This document shows positions 20,230 through 20,265 of a stretch of 20,265 bases of DNA, in pieces. The stretch spans positions 1 to 20,265 of the forward strand of contig NZ_WJFC01000236.1 of the NCBI RefSeq assembly GCF_009725235.1, written 5' to 3'. Numbering within the stretch: the first letter of the stretch is position 1; the number at the start of each line of letters is the position of its first letter. The DNA comes from Scytonema sp. UIC 10036. Lineage in GTDB: Bacteria; Cyanobacteriota; Cyanobacteriia; Cyanobacteriales; Nostocaceae. Both the position numbers and the translations under genes were made by a program. Under the pieces are notes generated by a model. The model saw nothing but the letters and a program-made list of their open reading frames with translations, was not told the origin of the DNA and searched no databases.

Positions 20230-20265
20230 CCCTATCCCCTACTCCCTATCCCCTACCCCCTACCC
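20230..20265. repeat. heptamer array CCCTATC/CCCTACC at window end
   Basis: CCCTATC, CCCTACT, CCCTATC, CCCTACC and CCCTACC occupy 20230-20264. The array may continue beyond the window. Confidence 0.85.

Overview
The window looks like chromosomal DNA of a filamentous, probably heterocyst-forming cyanobacterium (Nostocales). The evidence is a photosystem I subunit gene (psaK), nine copies of the HIP1 octamer GCGATCGC (fewer than one expected by chance), many heptanucleotide tandem arrays of the STRR type known from these organisms, and an mreB-mreC-mreD cluster divergent from a short ssb, an order I recall from Nostoc/Anabaena. There is no phage, transposase, CRISPR or rRNA/tRNA signal. Most genes are housekeeping genes with ordinary cyanobacterial character.

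Layout. 1-3200, minus strand: a STAND-like AAA protein with an N-terminal helical HTH-like domain, an alpha/beta hydrolase, and sufE. 3400-4900: psaK (+) converges on a small secreted Cys-rich protein (-), followed by a 580-nt gene-free stretch leading into dapB. 4900-6440 (+): dapB and a two-helix membrane protein, likely one operon. 6490-8030 (-): cobH (precorrin-8X methylmutase) and a TPM-domain membrane protein. 8370-9950 (+): an NCS2-type permease. 10380-11860 (-): three small membrane-anchored proteins (DUF948, YtxH and an unrecognised one). 12120-12340 (+): a 72-aa conserved-looking protein. 12410-13600 (-): ribD. 13980-16545 (-): mreB, mreC and mreD, the cell-shape operon. 16880-17240 (+): ssb preceded by a LexA-type box. 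17313-18062 (-): a SIMPL-domain periplasmic protein. 18225-18656 (+): an EVE-domain protein. 18722-20155 (+): a CPA2 Na+/H+ antiporter.

The most unusual feature lies between the genes. Heptamer arrays sit at the 3' ends of at least six genes (sufE, the 5752 gene, cobH, ribD, ssb and the SIMPL gene). In each case the array is in register with the stop codon, so the last seven bases of the gene are themselves an array unit ending in the stop. In two convergent gene pairs (5752 gene/cobH and ssb/SIMPL) the two arrays face each other and form long inverted repeats that could act as bidirectional terminators. A composite element (heptamers, a 34-nt core, heptamers) occurs twice, 10 kb apart.

Other points worth a look are the LexA-like operator at ssb, a Walker-B motif with Asn in place of Asp in the AAA protein, a Phe where I expect a His in CobH, and two mutually exclusive hairpins between mreB and mreC. 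I did not find a clear new multi-gene system. The stop-anchored repeats are the best candidate for something under-described. All family calls come from reading the translated proteins; no database search was run.
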